Counted from the first letter of the stretch, positions 16,642 to 25,079 are shown. The stretch: DNA of 64,000 bases from Bacillota bacterium (GCA_023453795.1 JAEXSP010000008.1:62001-126000); one strand, 5' to 3'. Numbers and translations: made by a program. The notes: a model not told the origin generated them from the sequence alone.

Positions 16642-17589
16642 TTAACAAATTTTAATTGCAAATTGCGGGCAAGCGCTTCCGCAGTAACTGCAGAGCACAC
16701 ATTTTTCATAATTCACCACAGCTTTTCCTCCTATTATAGAGAGTGCACCCTGTCTGCATCTTTGAACACATTTCCCGCATCCCTCGCACCAATAGTCGAT
16801 GTGAAGCTTTCTGACCTGCTTTTCCAGAAAGCCGTTCAATTCAGTTTCGGACATTTCTCCGTTAAAAAGCCTTACATTAGCAGTAACTTCTTCAGTTGAC
16901 TGCATTCCGACAGCTATGGAATCCACAAAAGGCAATTCCATAACAAAATCCATGCTCTCTTTGAAAGCTTTCAAGAGGTTGCCGCCTCCAAGCGCTTTCA
17001 TGCTGTATATGCCTTTCCCATTGCTGTGTGCTCTTTCGACTGCTCTCAGCATATCCTCGATTTTACCGTCTCCGATACCAATACCCTTGATGTTGATAAG
17101 CGGGTGTATGACATCTATTTCAGGCATATCCGCACAGGCTTCCACCACTTCAATATTGTGGGTAGATACACCCACTGCCCTTACAATGCCTTTTTGCTTG
17201 GCAGAGATATAGTAGTCAAGAGCTTCCCGATGACCTCTTAAGGTCAGCCTGCTTTCCTGCTCGTGCAGCATGAAAATGTCTATAACATCCATGTCAAGCT
17301 CTTCCCTTGCCTTTTCAAGACTGGCTTTTGCGCCTTCAATCGTATATGCGTATGACTTAGTTGATATGACAGGCAGCTTGCCAAACCGCCTGACAGCTTC
17401 CCGTATATGAGGGTATGTTCCATACAGCTCTGCAGTATCAATAAAATTAACTCCAAGTTCAAAGGCTCTGTTTATTACTTCCGCAGCCTGTCCGACAGGC
17501 ATATTCTTTTGAAGGGGTCCAATAACAAGCCCGCCGAAGCAAAGTCTCGAAACCTCAATCCCTGTATTCCCCAGCTTCACATATTTCAT
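16642..17589 (-). CDS. Aldo/keto reductase with two C-terminal 4Fe-4S clusters
   Basis: A 315-residue protein. The N-terminal aldo/keto reductase barrel has the catalytic set Asp/Tyr (FIDTAELYG), Lys (ISTKSY) and His (FMLHEQ). The last 50 residues contain two ferredoxin-type sites, CEGCGKCVQRC and CVLCSYCGSACP. Such enzymes probably pass electrons between an iron-sulfur donor and a carbonyl substrate. The ATG at 17589 follows GAGGT by five bases. It sits between ireB and ruvX, genes that are usually neighbours, and is co-transcribed with ruvX. The substrate cannot be inferred. Confidence 0.88.
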   Translation of the reverse strand: MKYVKLGNTGIEVSRLCFGGLVIGPLQKNMPVGQAAEVINRAFELGVNFIDTAELYGTYPHIREAVRRFGKLPVISTKSYAYTIEGAKASLEKAREELDMDVIDIFMLHEQESRLTLRGHREALDYYISAKQKGIVRAVGVSTHNIEVVEACADMPEIDVIHPLINIKGIGIGDGKIEDMLRAVERAHSNGKGIYSMKALGGGNLLKAFKESMDFVMELPFVDSIAVGMQSTEEVTANVRLFNGEMSETELNGFLEKQVRKLHIDYWCEGCGKCVQRCRQGALSIIGGKAVVNYEKCVLCSYCGSACPQFAIKIC

Positions 17590-17677
17590 TTCATACCTCG
17601 AACAGTGTAATATCAATAAACTAATTTTTCCGGTAAGTCATCTTTTAACTCTTAATTGCCATAGTTAACTATAAACT

Positions 17678-17710
17678 AAAAAACCCTATCAATTTCTGAC
17701 AGGGTTTTTT
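17678..17710 (-). terminator. Terminator after ireB
   Basis: The arms AAAAAACCCT and AGGGTTTTTT, extended by a further three bases with one G-U pair, flank a 7-base loop. It starts 3 bp after the ireB stop and separates ireB from the reductase gene. Confidence 0.75.
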
Positions 17711-17712
17711 GA

Positions 17713-17964
17713 TCATTTCTTTTCAAGATAGGATCTTACTATTTCCTCTAAGAGCTCATCTCTTTCAAGCCTTCGTATTATGCTCCTGGCATTTTTATAG
17801 TTTGTAATGTATGTAGGATCACCTGACAAAATATATCCCACTATTTGGTTGATCGGGTTATAGCCCTTTTCCTTCAAAGCCTCGTAAACTGTATGAAGAA
17901 TCTCTTTGGCTTCGTTCATTTTCTCCATTTCTACTTTGAACATCATTGTCTCGTTGTTTTTCAT
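17713..17964 (-). CDS. ireB: IreB family regulatory phosphoprotein (DUF965)
   Basis: An 83-residue protein with the invariant family core GYNPINQIVGYILSGDP followed by ARSIIRRLERDELLEEIVRSYL. In Enterococcus faecalis IreB is phosphorylated by the PASTA kinase IreK and limits cephalosporin resistance. GGAGGG lies nine bases before the ATG at 17964. The Thr cluster phosphorylated in E. faecalis maps to the N-terminal NNETMMF region, where one Thr remains. Confidence 0.92.
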   Translation of the reverse strand: MKNNETMMFKVEMEKMNEAKEILHTVYEALKEKGYNPINQIVGYILSGDPTYITNYKNARSIIRRLERDELLEEIVRSYLEKK

Positions 17965-18171
17965 GGCTAAGAACCCTCCAATCATCGGCTATGCCGCGTA
18001 CCGATCGCTTATTTTTATAAAACGGGACACGTTTATTGCTAAAATGTAAAATATCGTTTTAATTTTTCACTTAATCTATGGTGTACAAATTTGTTACTCC
18101 ATATTATTATAGTACCTCAACAGGTTAATTTATGCAATACATCCCCCAAGCACTTTTCTCAAAAGAAATCC

Positions 18172-19479
18172 TCATGGTTCCTCAATGCTGCCTAAAACAT
18201 AGTCTTTAACCGCTTTCTCCAGCCTAACATTTAAAATTTCGCCCTTATGTATGTCCGAAGCCTTTGCAATAACCCTGATATAGTTTGAAGTAAGGCCCTC
18301 CAAATGATTTTCGAATTCCGATGATTCCTGTTCAAACAAGACAGGAGCTATGCTTCCCTCAAATCTCCGGTTGAAGGCCAGTACATTTCTCTTTGACATT
18401 TCTATTACTTTATTGCTTCTTTCCTCTTTCATTTCAGGAGAAACCTGATTATCATAAGACGCTGCAGGGGTGCCCTTTCTTCTGGAATACTTGAACACAT
18501 GCATTTGAGTAAATGATATCTCCTCCAGGAAATCAAAAGTTTCCTGAAATTCCTGTTCTGTTTCCCCCGGGAAACCTACCATTACGTCAGTTGTGATTGC
18601 CACATCAGCGAAATTGCTTCTTAAGGCTTCTACTCCCTTTTTATATTCACCAGTAGTATATTTTCTATTCATCCTTCTCAAAGTACTGTCGGAACCGCTC
18701 TGCAAGGATATATGGTAATGAGGGCATAATTTACCTAAAGTTTTGGCCGTTTCGATGAATTCTTTATTAATCGTAGTAGGTTCTATTGATCCAAGCCGGA
18801 TTCTCTCAATACCTTCGACTCTATGAACTCTTTTAATTATATCAAGCAGAGAGGACTCTTTGATATCCTTTCCATAGGATGCAATATGAATGCCGGTTAG
18901 GACGATCTCCTTAAAACCCTTTTTCGCAAGCCTGTCAACCTCCTTAATGATGCTTTCGGGCTGACGGCTTCTTACCGGCCCCCTGGCATAAGGAACGATG
19001 CAATAAGAACAGAATTGACTGCATCCTTCTTGAATCTTCAGGAATGCCCTTGTTCTACCTTTATACTCATCAACACCTAAATCTTCAAACTCCCTTGTCT
19101 GCATTATGTCCTTAACTGCATTGACCTGTCTTCTGTCATCACTGAAGCGTTCGATATAATTAATTATTTCGCTTCTATCCTTTGTCCCAATGATTAAATC
19201 CACTCCGGGAATCTCTGCAACCTCTTCGGGTGCTGTCTGAGCATAGCAGCCGGTTACAACAATTACCGAAGCCTCATTGGCTTTTTTTGCTCTTCTAATT
19301 ATTTGTCTGGACTTTCTGTCGCTCAGGCTTGTAACCGTGCATGTGTTAATGACATATACATCAGCCTTCTCGGCAAAATCCACTATTTGATATCCGCCCT
19401 TCTCAAAAACCCCTGAAATAGCCTCGGTTTCATATTGATTTACCTTACAGCCAAGGGTGTAAAACGCAGCCTTTTTCAT
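18172..19479 (-). CDS. mtaB: MtaB, tRNA t6A37 methylthiotransferase
   Basis: A 435-residue radical-SAM enzyme that converts t6A37 of tRNA to ms2t6A. The N-terminal UPF0004 domain has the first cluster cysteines in TLGCKVNQYE, INTCTV and VTGCYAQ. The radical-SAM motif is CSQFCSYC. A TRAM domain ends the protein. The sequence TGIHIASYGKD fits MtaB and separates it from MiaB and RimO. GTGGAGG lies seven bases before the ATG. Confidence 0.93.
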   Translation of the reverse strand: MKKAAFYTLGCKVNQYETEAISGVFEKGGYQIVDFAEKADVYVINTCTVTSLSDRKSRQIIRRAKKANEASVIVVTGCYAQTAPEEVAEIPGVDLIIGTKDRSEIINYIERFSDDRRQVNAVKDIMQTREFEDLGVDEYKGRTRAFLKIQEGCSQFCSYCIVPYARGPVRSRQPESIIKEVDRLAKKGFKEIVLTGIHIASYGKDIKESSLLDIIKRVHRVEGIERIRLGSIEPTTINKEFIETAKTLGKLCPHYHISLQSGSDSTLRRMNRKYTTGEYKKGVEALRSNFADVAITTDVMVGFPGETEQEFQETFDFLEEISFTQMHVFKYSRRKGTPAASYDNQVSPEMKEERSNKVIEMSKRNVLAFNRRFEGSIAPVLFEQESSEFENHLEGLTSNYIRVIAKASDIHKGEILNVRLEKAVKDYVLGSIEEP

Positions 19480-19668
19480 TATTCCTCCACAGCCTGTCTT
19501 TTTAGCTAATATTCAACGTCACTTGCCAGTACAACTGTTTATGTGCATTATAATTATATTTTCTGCAAAAAGTTTGTTCAAAATGCACAAAACCCTTGAA
19601 AATGCTTTGTCAAGGCCATTTCAACTACTTTATTATAATCTATTTACTAAGTTTTAACAATATGATGA

Positions 19669-19697
19669 TTGACTTGTTTTACTAAACAGGATAATAT
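19669..19697 (+). promoter_or_regulatory. Sigma-A promoter of the HPr-like gene
   Basis: TTGACT and TAATAT with a 17-bp spacer, 66 bp before the start codon at 19763. Confidence 0.6.
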
Positions 19698-19762
19698 TAG
19701 ATTAAGGTAAAACCTTAATAATGAAAGCATGTTATTTAATTAATATAAAGGAGGCAATTTTT

Positions 19763-19990
19763 ATGAAATCATTCAATATTATTTTAAAATCAATCAACGA
19801 TGTAAAAGATTTTGTTAATATCGTAAACAAATATGATTTTGACGTTGACTTGACTTCCGGAAGGTATATAGTAGACGCAAAATCAATCATGGGTATATTC
19901 AGCCTTGATCTGAGCAAACCGATAAAAGTAGAAGTTCAATCTGACGATTGCGGAAAATTCTACGATGAAATCAAGAATTTCATAATTTAA
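19763..19990 (+). CDS. HPr-like protein without the phospho-histidine
   Basis: A 75-residue HPr-fold protein: the second half, SGRYIVDAKSIMGIFSLDL, is the canonical HPr region with the SIMG motif. The usual GLHARPA stretch with the active-site His15 is replaced by SINDVKDFV, so it cannot accept a phosphate as HPr does. AAAGGAGG lies eight bases before the ATG at 19763. It has its own promoter and terminator. It may be a regulatory HPr relative, as Crh is in Bacillus; the role is unknown. Confidence 0.82.
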   Translation: MKSFNIILKSINDVKDFVNIVNKYDFDVDLTSGRYIVDAKSIMGIFSLDLSKPIKVEVQSDDCGKFYDEIKNFII

Positions 19991-20007
19991 TATTAATAAA
20001 GCTAATT

Positions 20008-20038
20008 AAAAGTCGGGTGATTAATCATCCGACTTTTT
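20008..20038 (+). terminator. Intrinsic terminator of the HPr-like gene
   Basis: AAAGTCGG and CCGACTTT with an inner TGATTAATCA palindrome, followed by TT. Confidence 0.8.
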
Positions 20039-20194
20039 GCTTTATAAACCCCATCATGCCTATTCCCATACCCATTTGCCGCTCACCAGGATTATCTTCA
20101 TAATAAGTGACAAGTGTAATGATTTAATACAGTTTAATAAGGGAAAATACATTTTGAATTTATTTAGTAAATACCCTTCAAATTAATACCTTGT

Positions 20195-20920
20195 TTACTC
20201 CAGCACAGCAAGCGGTACAATTTTTTTATTTTTAACGTCTACAACTAATCTCCCGCTTGTATCCAAAGTCGCCAGCAACACATCCTTAACGTGTTGAACA
20301 TTTTGCTTTTCCAGTTCATCAAGCAGCCATTTCTCTTCAAGATTAACAAGCTTCAAATGTTCGTGCAGGATTTTACCATCTATAATTAAGTTAGCAGACA
20401 GTCCTTTATATTGAGTAGGTATGTTCAAATCTTCTGCTGTCAGCGGCTGCTTTTGAGATTTAGGTTGAACGCTGACTTGACCGTTGGTTTCCAGAATAGC
20501 AAATTCTACGTCTGCAAGATTAAATATCCCCTTAAGTCTGCATTCTTCCAAAACGTCATTTACATGAAATTTTGCTTTTCTCATGTTTTTTTCGATAAAG
20601 TTACCGTTTTGCACAAGTATAGTAGGAGTGCCTCCTAAAAGCCTTCTCCCTTTTAAGCTATTCATTGTTATATAAGATATAGCAATAGGAAAAATAGCAT
20701 AAACAATTAGACTTACAAAACCATGTGAATATGATATTGTATTGTCAACTGCAAAAGCTGCTGCGATTGAACCGATTGAAATTCCAATTACATAGTCGAA
20801 AAATGTTATTTGAGCTATTGTCTTCTTGCCCGTCAATCTTGTTAATATAAATAATGTAACAAATGAAGCAAAGCTTCTAACAATTATATCAAGGATATCA
20901 ATTATCATTGTTTGGTTCAT
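20195..20920 (-). CDS. DUF421 (YetF-type) membrane protein
   Basis: A 241-residue protein with three N-terminal membrane helices (about residues 7-30, 40-60, 65-85) and two small cytosolic alpha/beta repeats. Family signatures are FILTRLTGKKTIAQITFFDYVIG and GTPTILVQNG. DUF421/YetF proteins are common in spore formers; related proteins have been linked to germination or membrane processes. GAGGTG lies four bases before the ATG. Confidence 0.88.
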   Translation of the reverse strand: MNQTMIIDILDIIVRSFASFVTLFILTRLTGKKTIAQITFFDYVIGISIGSIAAAFAVDNTISYSHGFVSLIVYAIFPIAISYITMNSLKGRRLLGGTPTILVQNGNFIEKNMRKAKFHVNDVLEECRLKGIFNLADVEFAILETNGQVSVQPKSQKQPLTAEDLNIPTQYKGLSANLIIDGKILHEHLKLVNLEEKWLLDELEKQNVQHVKDVLLATLDTSGRLVVDVKNKKIVPLAVLE

Positions 20921-20998
20921 ACTGCACCTCTTTTGAAATTACTAACCTTGATATTTTGTCCAAACTTTATAATATCAATCCTGATGACAATGTTTTCA

Positions 20999-21889
20999 TT
21001 AGTAAACAAAGTTGATAGTTTGACTGATCTGTTCAATATGTGCCTTATCTGCCCATAAAATAAAATAGTAATAAGTACCATTACCTATTTTTATCGGTTT
21101 TGGATATTTTATTATGAGACCAGCCTGATTTTGCATTTCCTTGGGTTGGTCGGATGAAGGTGTGATTAACCTTGCTACCTGCCCTTGGACTTTCAACTCT
21201 TTTATTTGCGGGTTGGAGCCATATGGTTTTAGCTTATGAAATGCATCAAGTTCAGTTACCTTGTCAATAGACAGGCTTTTACCATTGATAGCATCAATTT
21301 GGAAAAAGGCATCATTACCCCCATACCTTTCACTATACCCATGAACAGCTTCCCAGTCTGAAGGATATTCTAAAGAAATATGATAATCCTTATTATTATA
21401 TGACAACCAATCTTTTGGGCTATGTCCATTCTCTTCAAAAGATATTAGTAACCGGTTCAGGGCTTTGACAGACTTTTTGGAAATTGTATAAGCTTTTCCT
21501 GTACCATTTTGGTAAACCCAGCCGCTGTTTTGACTGATGTAAAGAAAGTATTCTACAGTCTCATTATTAGAATAACTGAAATACATAAAATATGGGGGTA
21601 CTTTTAACTCAGAAGGGATATTCTTAATAGGTATTCCAGTTTCAATAGAGGTTGCAAAAACTTTTATGTCCTCTGGATTATTAAAAACTCTTTTCTCAAG
21701 ATCACTTTTCTTTACTATGACTTTTACAAGTGTTTTTTTCTGTGAGGATGTATCACCTGAAGTTGATGCAGCTGTTTGTTTTACTAATGGGTTTCCTTTT
21801 ACGCTTACATCAGGACTGTCTGAACAACCGGAAACAGTAAAATTTATTATATAAAATAAAACCACAAGAATTATTAATTTCTTTTTCAT
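20999..21889 (-). CDS. Lipoprotein, unknown function
   Basis: A 296-residue lipoprotein with the lipobox TVSGC (Cys22) and a short Ser/Thr linker. The C-terminal part (from about residue 165, KDYHISLEYPSDWEA) resembles the PsbP/DUF-type beta fold often found after signal sequences in clostridial lipoproteins. AAGGAG lies nine bases before the ATG. It lies upstream of the DUF421 gene in the same direction with a 78-bp gap. Confidence 0.75.
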   Translation of the reverse strand: MKKKLIILVVLFYIINFTVSGCSDSPDVSVKGNPLVKQTAASTSGDTSSQKKTLVKVIVKKSDLEKRVFNNPEDIKVFATSIETGIPIKNIPSELKVPPYFMYFSYSNNETVEYFLYISQNSGWVYQNGTGKAYTISKKSVKALNRLLISFEENGHSPKDWLSYNNKDYHISLEYPSDWEAVHGYSERYGGNDAFFQIDAINGKSLSIDKVTELDAFHKLKPYGSNPQIKELKVQGQVARLITPSSDQPKEMQNQAGLIIKYPKPIKIGNGTYYYFILWADKAHIEQISQTINFVY

Positions 21890-21992
21890 CTATATTATCT
21901 CCTTTTTTACTTATTAGACTGTAAACAGCCTAATAAGGTTCCAAGTCACTTAGTAATAATTAGTATTTTACATTATATGGTGTCATATGGCA

Positions 21993-22050
21993 ACAAAAGC
22001 AGCCATCTTCCTCTCCATCGGCTATTCGACTTGGCATTGATGGCAAAACG
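21993..22050 (+). pseudogene. Relic of a yyaL-type (thioredoxin-domain) gene
   Basis: Plus-strand reading gives KAAIFLSIGYSTWH then a stop. This matches the signature KPIFLSIGYSTCHWCHVM of the YyaL/DUF255 family over the nine residues IFLSIGYST, and the following bases still resemble the CHWCH codons with point changes. A second, nearly complete family member lies 3 kb downstream on the same strand. Nothing beyond about 60 bp is alignable by eye, so this is a decayed fragment. Confidence 0.5.
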
Positions 22051-22151
22051 GTTTCTAGAACCAAGAAAACCAGATTAAAGTCAAAACCCTTGGATATGAG
22101 TACACACATCATAATATTGATTGAAATAATCATATCATTCATAAAAGTGAC

Positions 22152-22178
22152 TTGAAAATGAAACGTCTTAGCTATAAT
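22152..22178 (+). promoter_or_regulatory. Possible promoter before the CD3324 leader
   Basis: TTGAAA and a perfect TATAAT with a 15-bp spacer (short), 16 bp before the leader reading frame at 22195. Confidence 0.4.
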
Positions 22179-22194
22179 ATAAAAGTAAGGGGGG

Positions 22195-22299
22195 ATGAAC
22201 TATAAGGAAAAGCAGGAAACATTGTGCATAGCAAGGGCTATTGCATATCACTCAAACAGAATATCAATAGCCTTTGCTATCCTAAAGAATAATTTTTAG
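22195..22299 (+). CDS. Possible 34-aa leader peptide before the CD3324-family gene
   Basis: An open reading frame of 34 codons begins directly after AAGGGGGG and ends in a TAG that overlaps the AGGAGGG ribosome site of the next gene. It runs through a long hairpin (22228-22280). This is the geometry of translational coupling or attenuation. The ribosome site is very close to the ATG (two bases), so translation is uncertain. The peptide (starting MNYKEKQETL) matches nothing I know. Confidence 0.35.
   Translation: MNYKEKQETLCIARAIAYHSNRISIAFAILKNNF
22228..22280 (+). promoter_or_regulatory. 16-bp inverted repeat in the CD3324 leader
   Basis: ATAGCAAGGGCTATTG (22228-22243) pairs with CAATAGCCTTTGCTAT (22265-22280) with one G-U pair, across a 21-base loop. 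A second small stem, CCTAAA/TTTAGG, follows and includes the first bases of the ribosome site. Confidence 0.5.
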
Positions 22300-22308
22300 G
22301 AGGGCACA

Positions 22309-22581
22309 ATGGGCTATGTTCGGGCTTTGAAAATTCTGCCAGAAAGATTGATTGAAGAAATTCAAGAATATGTTGACGGGCAGGTTATATACATTCCAAA
22401 AATAAAATCAAAAAGATGTAATTGGGGAGAAAAGACAGATACGAAAGCATATTTCAAAGAAAGAAATTTTGAAATATATAATAGTTACAAAAACGGCACT
22501 ACTGTTTTTGAACTGTCAGAGAAATATTTTTTAACCCCCAAAAGTATTCAACGCATTATACGGAGCATGCAAATTTTATGA
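22309..22581 (+). CDS. CD3324 family protein (HTH-like)
   Basis: A 90-residue protein with the family start GYVRALKILPERLIEEIQEYVDG and a C-terminal helix-turn-helix-like part (YKNGTTVFELSEKYFLTPKS, then IQRIIR). It is probably a small DNA-binding regulator; targets are unknown. AGGAGGG lies five bases before the ATG. It has its own terminator and may be controlled by the structured leader upstream. Confidence 0.8.
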   Translation: MGYVRALKILPERLIEEIQEYVDGQVIYIPKIKSKRCNWGEKTDTKAYFKERNFEIYNSYKNGTTVFELSEKYFLTPKSIQRIIRSMQIL

Positions 22582-22584
22582 GTT

Positions 22585-22620
22585 GATGTGTCACTTTACA
22601 AAGTGGCACATCTATTTTTT
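22585..22620 (+). terminator. Terminator of the CD3324-family gene
   Basis: GATGTGTCACTTT pairs with AAGTGGCACATC around a short loop, followed by TATTTTTT, 4 bp after the stop codon. Confidence 0.85.
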
Positions 22621-22706
22621 ACAACAATGTGTGTTCCCCTATTTGAAAGTGAAAAGGGTATAATGGATTTGTAAAGATAACAAAGAAAAGGTAAGGTAAA
22701 TATCGA

Positions 22707-23153
22707 ATGGAAATTGTAAAAATTATTGACAGCGATAAAACAAAGTACATGGAATTGCTACTTATTGCAGATGAACAGGTAAGTATGATAGAGAAATATT
22801 TGTATCGTGGTGATATGTTCGCCTTGTGTGATGATGATGTTAGAGCGATTTGCATTGTTACACAAGAGCAAGCCGGCGTTTATGAAATTAAGAATATTGT
22901 TACCGTTCCTGAATATCAACGGAAAGGATATGGACAAAAGCTAATCTCATTTATTGCTGATCACTACAAAAAATCTGGTACCGAGTTATATGTTGGAACA
23001 GGCGATAGCCCTATGATACTTCGTTTCTACGAGAAATGCGGATTTGAAAAATCACACATTGTTAAAAACTTTTTTATAGACAATTACGACCACCCTATGT
23101 ATGAAAATGGCCAACAGTTAGTGGATATGATTTATTTGAAAAGGTATCTATAA
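22707..23153 (+). CDS. GNAT family N-acetyltransferase
   Basis: A 148-residue GNAT-fold acetyltransferase. The acetyl-CoA loop is PEYQRKGYGQKLI near residue 75 ([Q/R]xxGxG), and the C-terminal strand-helix FYEKCGFEKSHI is typical. The acceptor substrate is not predictable. AAGGT lies nine bases before the ATG. Confidence 0.88.
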   Translation: MEIVKIIDSDKTKYMELLLIADEQVSMIEKYLYRGDMFALCDDDVRAICIVTQEQAGVYEIKNIVTVPEYQRKGYGQKLISFIADHYKKSGTELYVGTGDSPMILRFYEKCGFEKSHIVKNFFIDNYDHPMYENGQQLVDMIYLKRYL

Positions 23154-23205
23154 AATGGAGCTTATGCCGCCCAACCCTTGTTTGGTGATACCGAATATAT
23201 AAAAT

Positions 23206-23697
23206 CTACTTCTTGTCCAGTTGAAGCAACTTTTTGCTATTATCTGAAAATGTTACGAAATATTTACCATTAATTTCAACAATTTTGGTTATATCAGTTC
23301 TGCCACAAGCTTCTTCAATTCTATTTAATACTTTTTCATCAATTTTTTTATTTTCAACAACAGGGCTGGTTTTAATGGCAGTTTTAGTATCAAAGATAAC
23401 AACAATTACAATAACCACTACTACTAAACTGATATGTATAATAATTTCCCTAGCTGGTACATGTAATTTGCTAATACGATTTCTCAATCTGTCATTTTCC
23501 CTCAGCCTAATAGAGCCTAATTTCAACCCACAATATGTTGATAAATATATTGCTGATGTAACTCCAAGTACCTTTATAAAAAACAGGGTATTAATATAGC
23601 TATGCTCACTAAAATATGAATATATAAATATAGCTACATAAGCAAATAAATATGTAATTACTCTTTTGGATGTAATAAATTTTACCAAATTTCTCAA
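23206..23697 (-). CDS. Membrane protein, unknown function
   Basis: A 163-residue protein with hydrophobic segments near residues 13-30, 38-57 and 85-103 and a C-terminal soluble tail (from 105) with a small beta-rich end, IVEINGKYFVTFSDNSKK. The first possible start is a TTG at 23697 (an in-frame stop lies just upstream); a TTG at 23688 has a better-spaced GAGAG. The weak start makes the exact N-terminus uncertain. No family was recognised. Confidence 0.55.
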   Translation of the reverse strand: MRNLVKFITSKRVITYLFAYVAIFIYSYFSEHSYINTLFFIKVLGVTSAIYLSTYCGLKLGSIRLRENDRLRNRISKLHVPAREIIIHISLVVVVIVIVVIFDTKTAIKTSPVVENKKIDEKVLNRIEEACGRTDITKIVEINGKYFVTFSDNSKKLLQLDKK

Positions 23698-23781
23698 CTC
23701 TCAGATAATTTACTTTTTTTCATGTAACAAAATAATTATATATCAGAGAAACTAATCTGAGTATATGCTTATTCTTCAGGT

Positions 23782-23925
23782 TCATAGTTTTTTGGTGAAA
23801 ATAATTTCTAAAGGTTCATTTTCTAACAGTAGGCTTCCAGAGTCCTGTATTAATTGATTAGGTATGTGTTTGTCATTATCAAATATGTATTGGAAATCAT
23901 GTTCACTTGCATAATCAATTTTCAC
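23782..23925 (-). pseudogene. Truncated GNAT acetyltransferase N-terminus
   Basis: From a GTG at 23925 (AAAGGATGG six bases upstream) 47 residues can be read. The first 25, KIDYASEHDFQYIFDNDKHI, look like the start of a clostridial GNAT acetyltransferase. The rest departs from the family and a stop follows well before the acetyl-CoA-binding region. I read it as a remnant; a genuine small protein is possible. Confidence 0.35.
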
Positions 23926-23945
23926 TAAATTCCATCCTTTCAACA

Positions 23946-23973
23946 TTAAGAAAAGCCCTATCATTTGTTAGGG
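23946..23973 (-). terminator. Possible terminator of the methyltransferase gene
   Basis: On the minus strand CCCTA and TAGGG enclose an 8-base loop and are followed by CTTTTCTT, about 50 bp after the stop at 24022. The stem is only five base pairs. Confidence 0.4.
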
Positions 23974-24021
23974 TGAAAATTAGTTGCAAAAGCATTTGTA
24001 CAGCATGGGATTGCTGATGGG

Positions 24022-24771
24022 CTACCCTTTTTTTACTTTAAATAGCATAAGCCTTGGATATTTGGTTTCAAGTTCTTCTTCTAATCCATTTGGGTTATCA
24101 TGGTTTAATGGAAACTCATAGAACCTTTCAAATATAAATCCTGCATCTATCAAAAAGTTAACATACTCATATATGGGTCTTCTATAGGTGATAAATTCAA
24201 AGTTGTCATTGTTTTCCCATTTCCATTTTTCCTCACCACTATAGAAGTAACTGTCATCAATATTATCTTCCTTCCAGACTAATCCAGAAGCAATTGAATA
24301 GAATATAGGGTCATTTAAGCTGAATACAAAAGAGCCACCAGATTTAAGCACTCTACTGACTTCTTTGAATACCTTACCAATATCCTTGACATACATGAAT
24401 GCACATATGGAAATTACTTTATCAAATTCCTCATCTTCTAGATAACTCATATCTTCTATTTGTGACTCAAAAAATCTGATATTAACATCTTCTCTTTCTG
24501 CATTCCTATTGGCAAACTTTAATTGTTCTACAGAAATATCAGTACAGGTCATAATTGCACCTTTTTTTGCCAAAGCTATCCCACAATTTGCCCCACCACA
24601 GCCAAGTTCAAGTACTTTCTTATCTTTTACATCACCTATCAGTTTCAGGTCTTCCTCATTTGGATATCTTACATCACCATAATCAACAACATTAAATGAG
24701 AAATCTGCATTTTGCTGATATCTTGCAGCCTGCTTGTCCCAAGAGTTTTTGTTTATTTCATTTATGCCCAT
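24022..24771 (-). CDS. Class I SAM-dependent methyltransferase
   Basis: A 249-residue Rossmann methyltransferase of the Methyltransf_11/25 type: motif I VLELGCGGANCGIAL near residue 55, the acidic residue after strand 2 in CTDIS, and motif III region LKSGGSFVFSLND. The C-terminal part varies with substrate and gives no hint. I prefer the ATG at 24771 with GGGAG five bases upstream; starts five codons earlier exist. Confidence 0.85.
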   Translation of the reverse strand: MGINEINKNSWDKQAARYQQNADFSFNVVDYGDVRYPNEEDLKLIGDVKDKKVLELGCGGANCGIALAKKGAIMTCTDISVEQLKFANRNAEREDVNIRFFESQIEDMSYLEDEEFDKVISICAFMYVKDIGKVFKEVSRVLKSGGSFVFSLNDPIFYSIASGLVWKEDNIDDSYFYSGEEKWKWENNDNFEFITYRRPIYEYVNFLIDAGFIFERFYEFPLNHDNPNGLEEELETKYPRLMLFKVKKG

Positions 24772-24948
24772 TTTTTCTCCCATCACTTAATCTTTCAAAT
24801 GACTGACTTATACATCTTTCCATCCTAATACAGGTATTCTTCAGCATTATACCATTAATTGGCTAATATGTCATGTTACAAATATGTGAGAGTTTTCCCC
24901 ATAAAATGTAGTGTTGTGCAAATATAACATTTTTAAATAAAATTATAT

Positions 24949-24990
24949 AAGGTGTAGACTTTAAAATGGTCTATGCCCTTTTTTATTTTG
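24949..24990 (+). terminator. Plus-strand terminator without an upstream gene
   Basis: GGTGTAGAC (24951-24959) pairs with GTCTATGCC (24969-24977; two G-U pairs) and is followed by CTTTTTTATTTT. No plus-strand gene ends here; the next feature is the yyaL-type pseudogene at 25080. It could be the 3' end of a small RNA, a leader attenuator, or the remains of a lost gene. Confidence 0.55.
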
Positions 24991-25079
24991 AATACAGAAT
25001 TGCTTTCTTTCAAATAATAGTTTGGTGGTAAAAATAAATAAACTTTACTATAAAATTATGAAAGGAAGGTGATTCCATC

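Noticed and set aside
21960..22142. A 60-codon minus-strand reading frame
   Set aside because: It has no ribosome site and lies opposite the yyaL relic; the composition is that of a chance frame.
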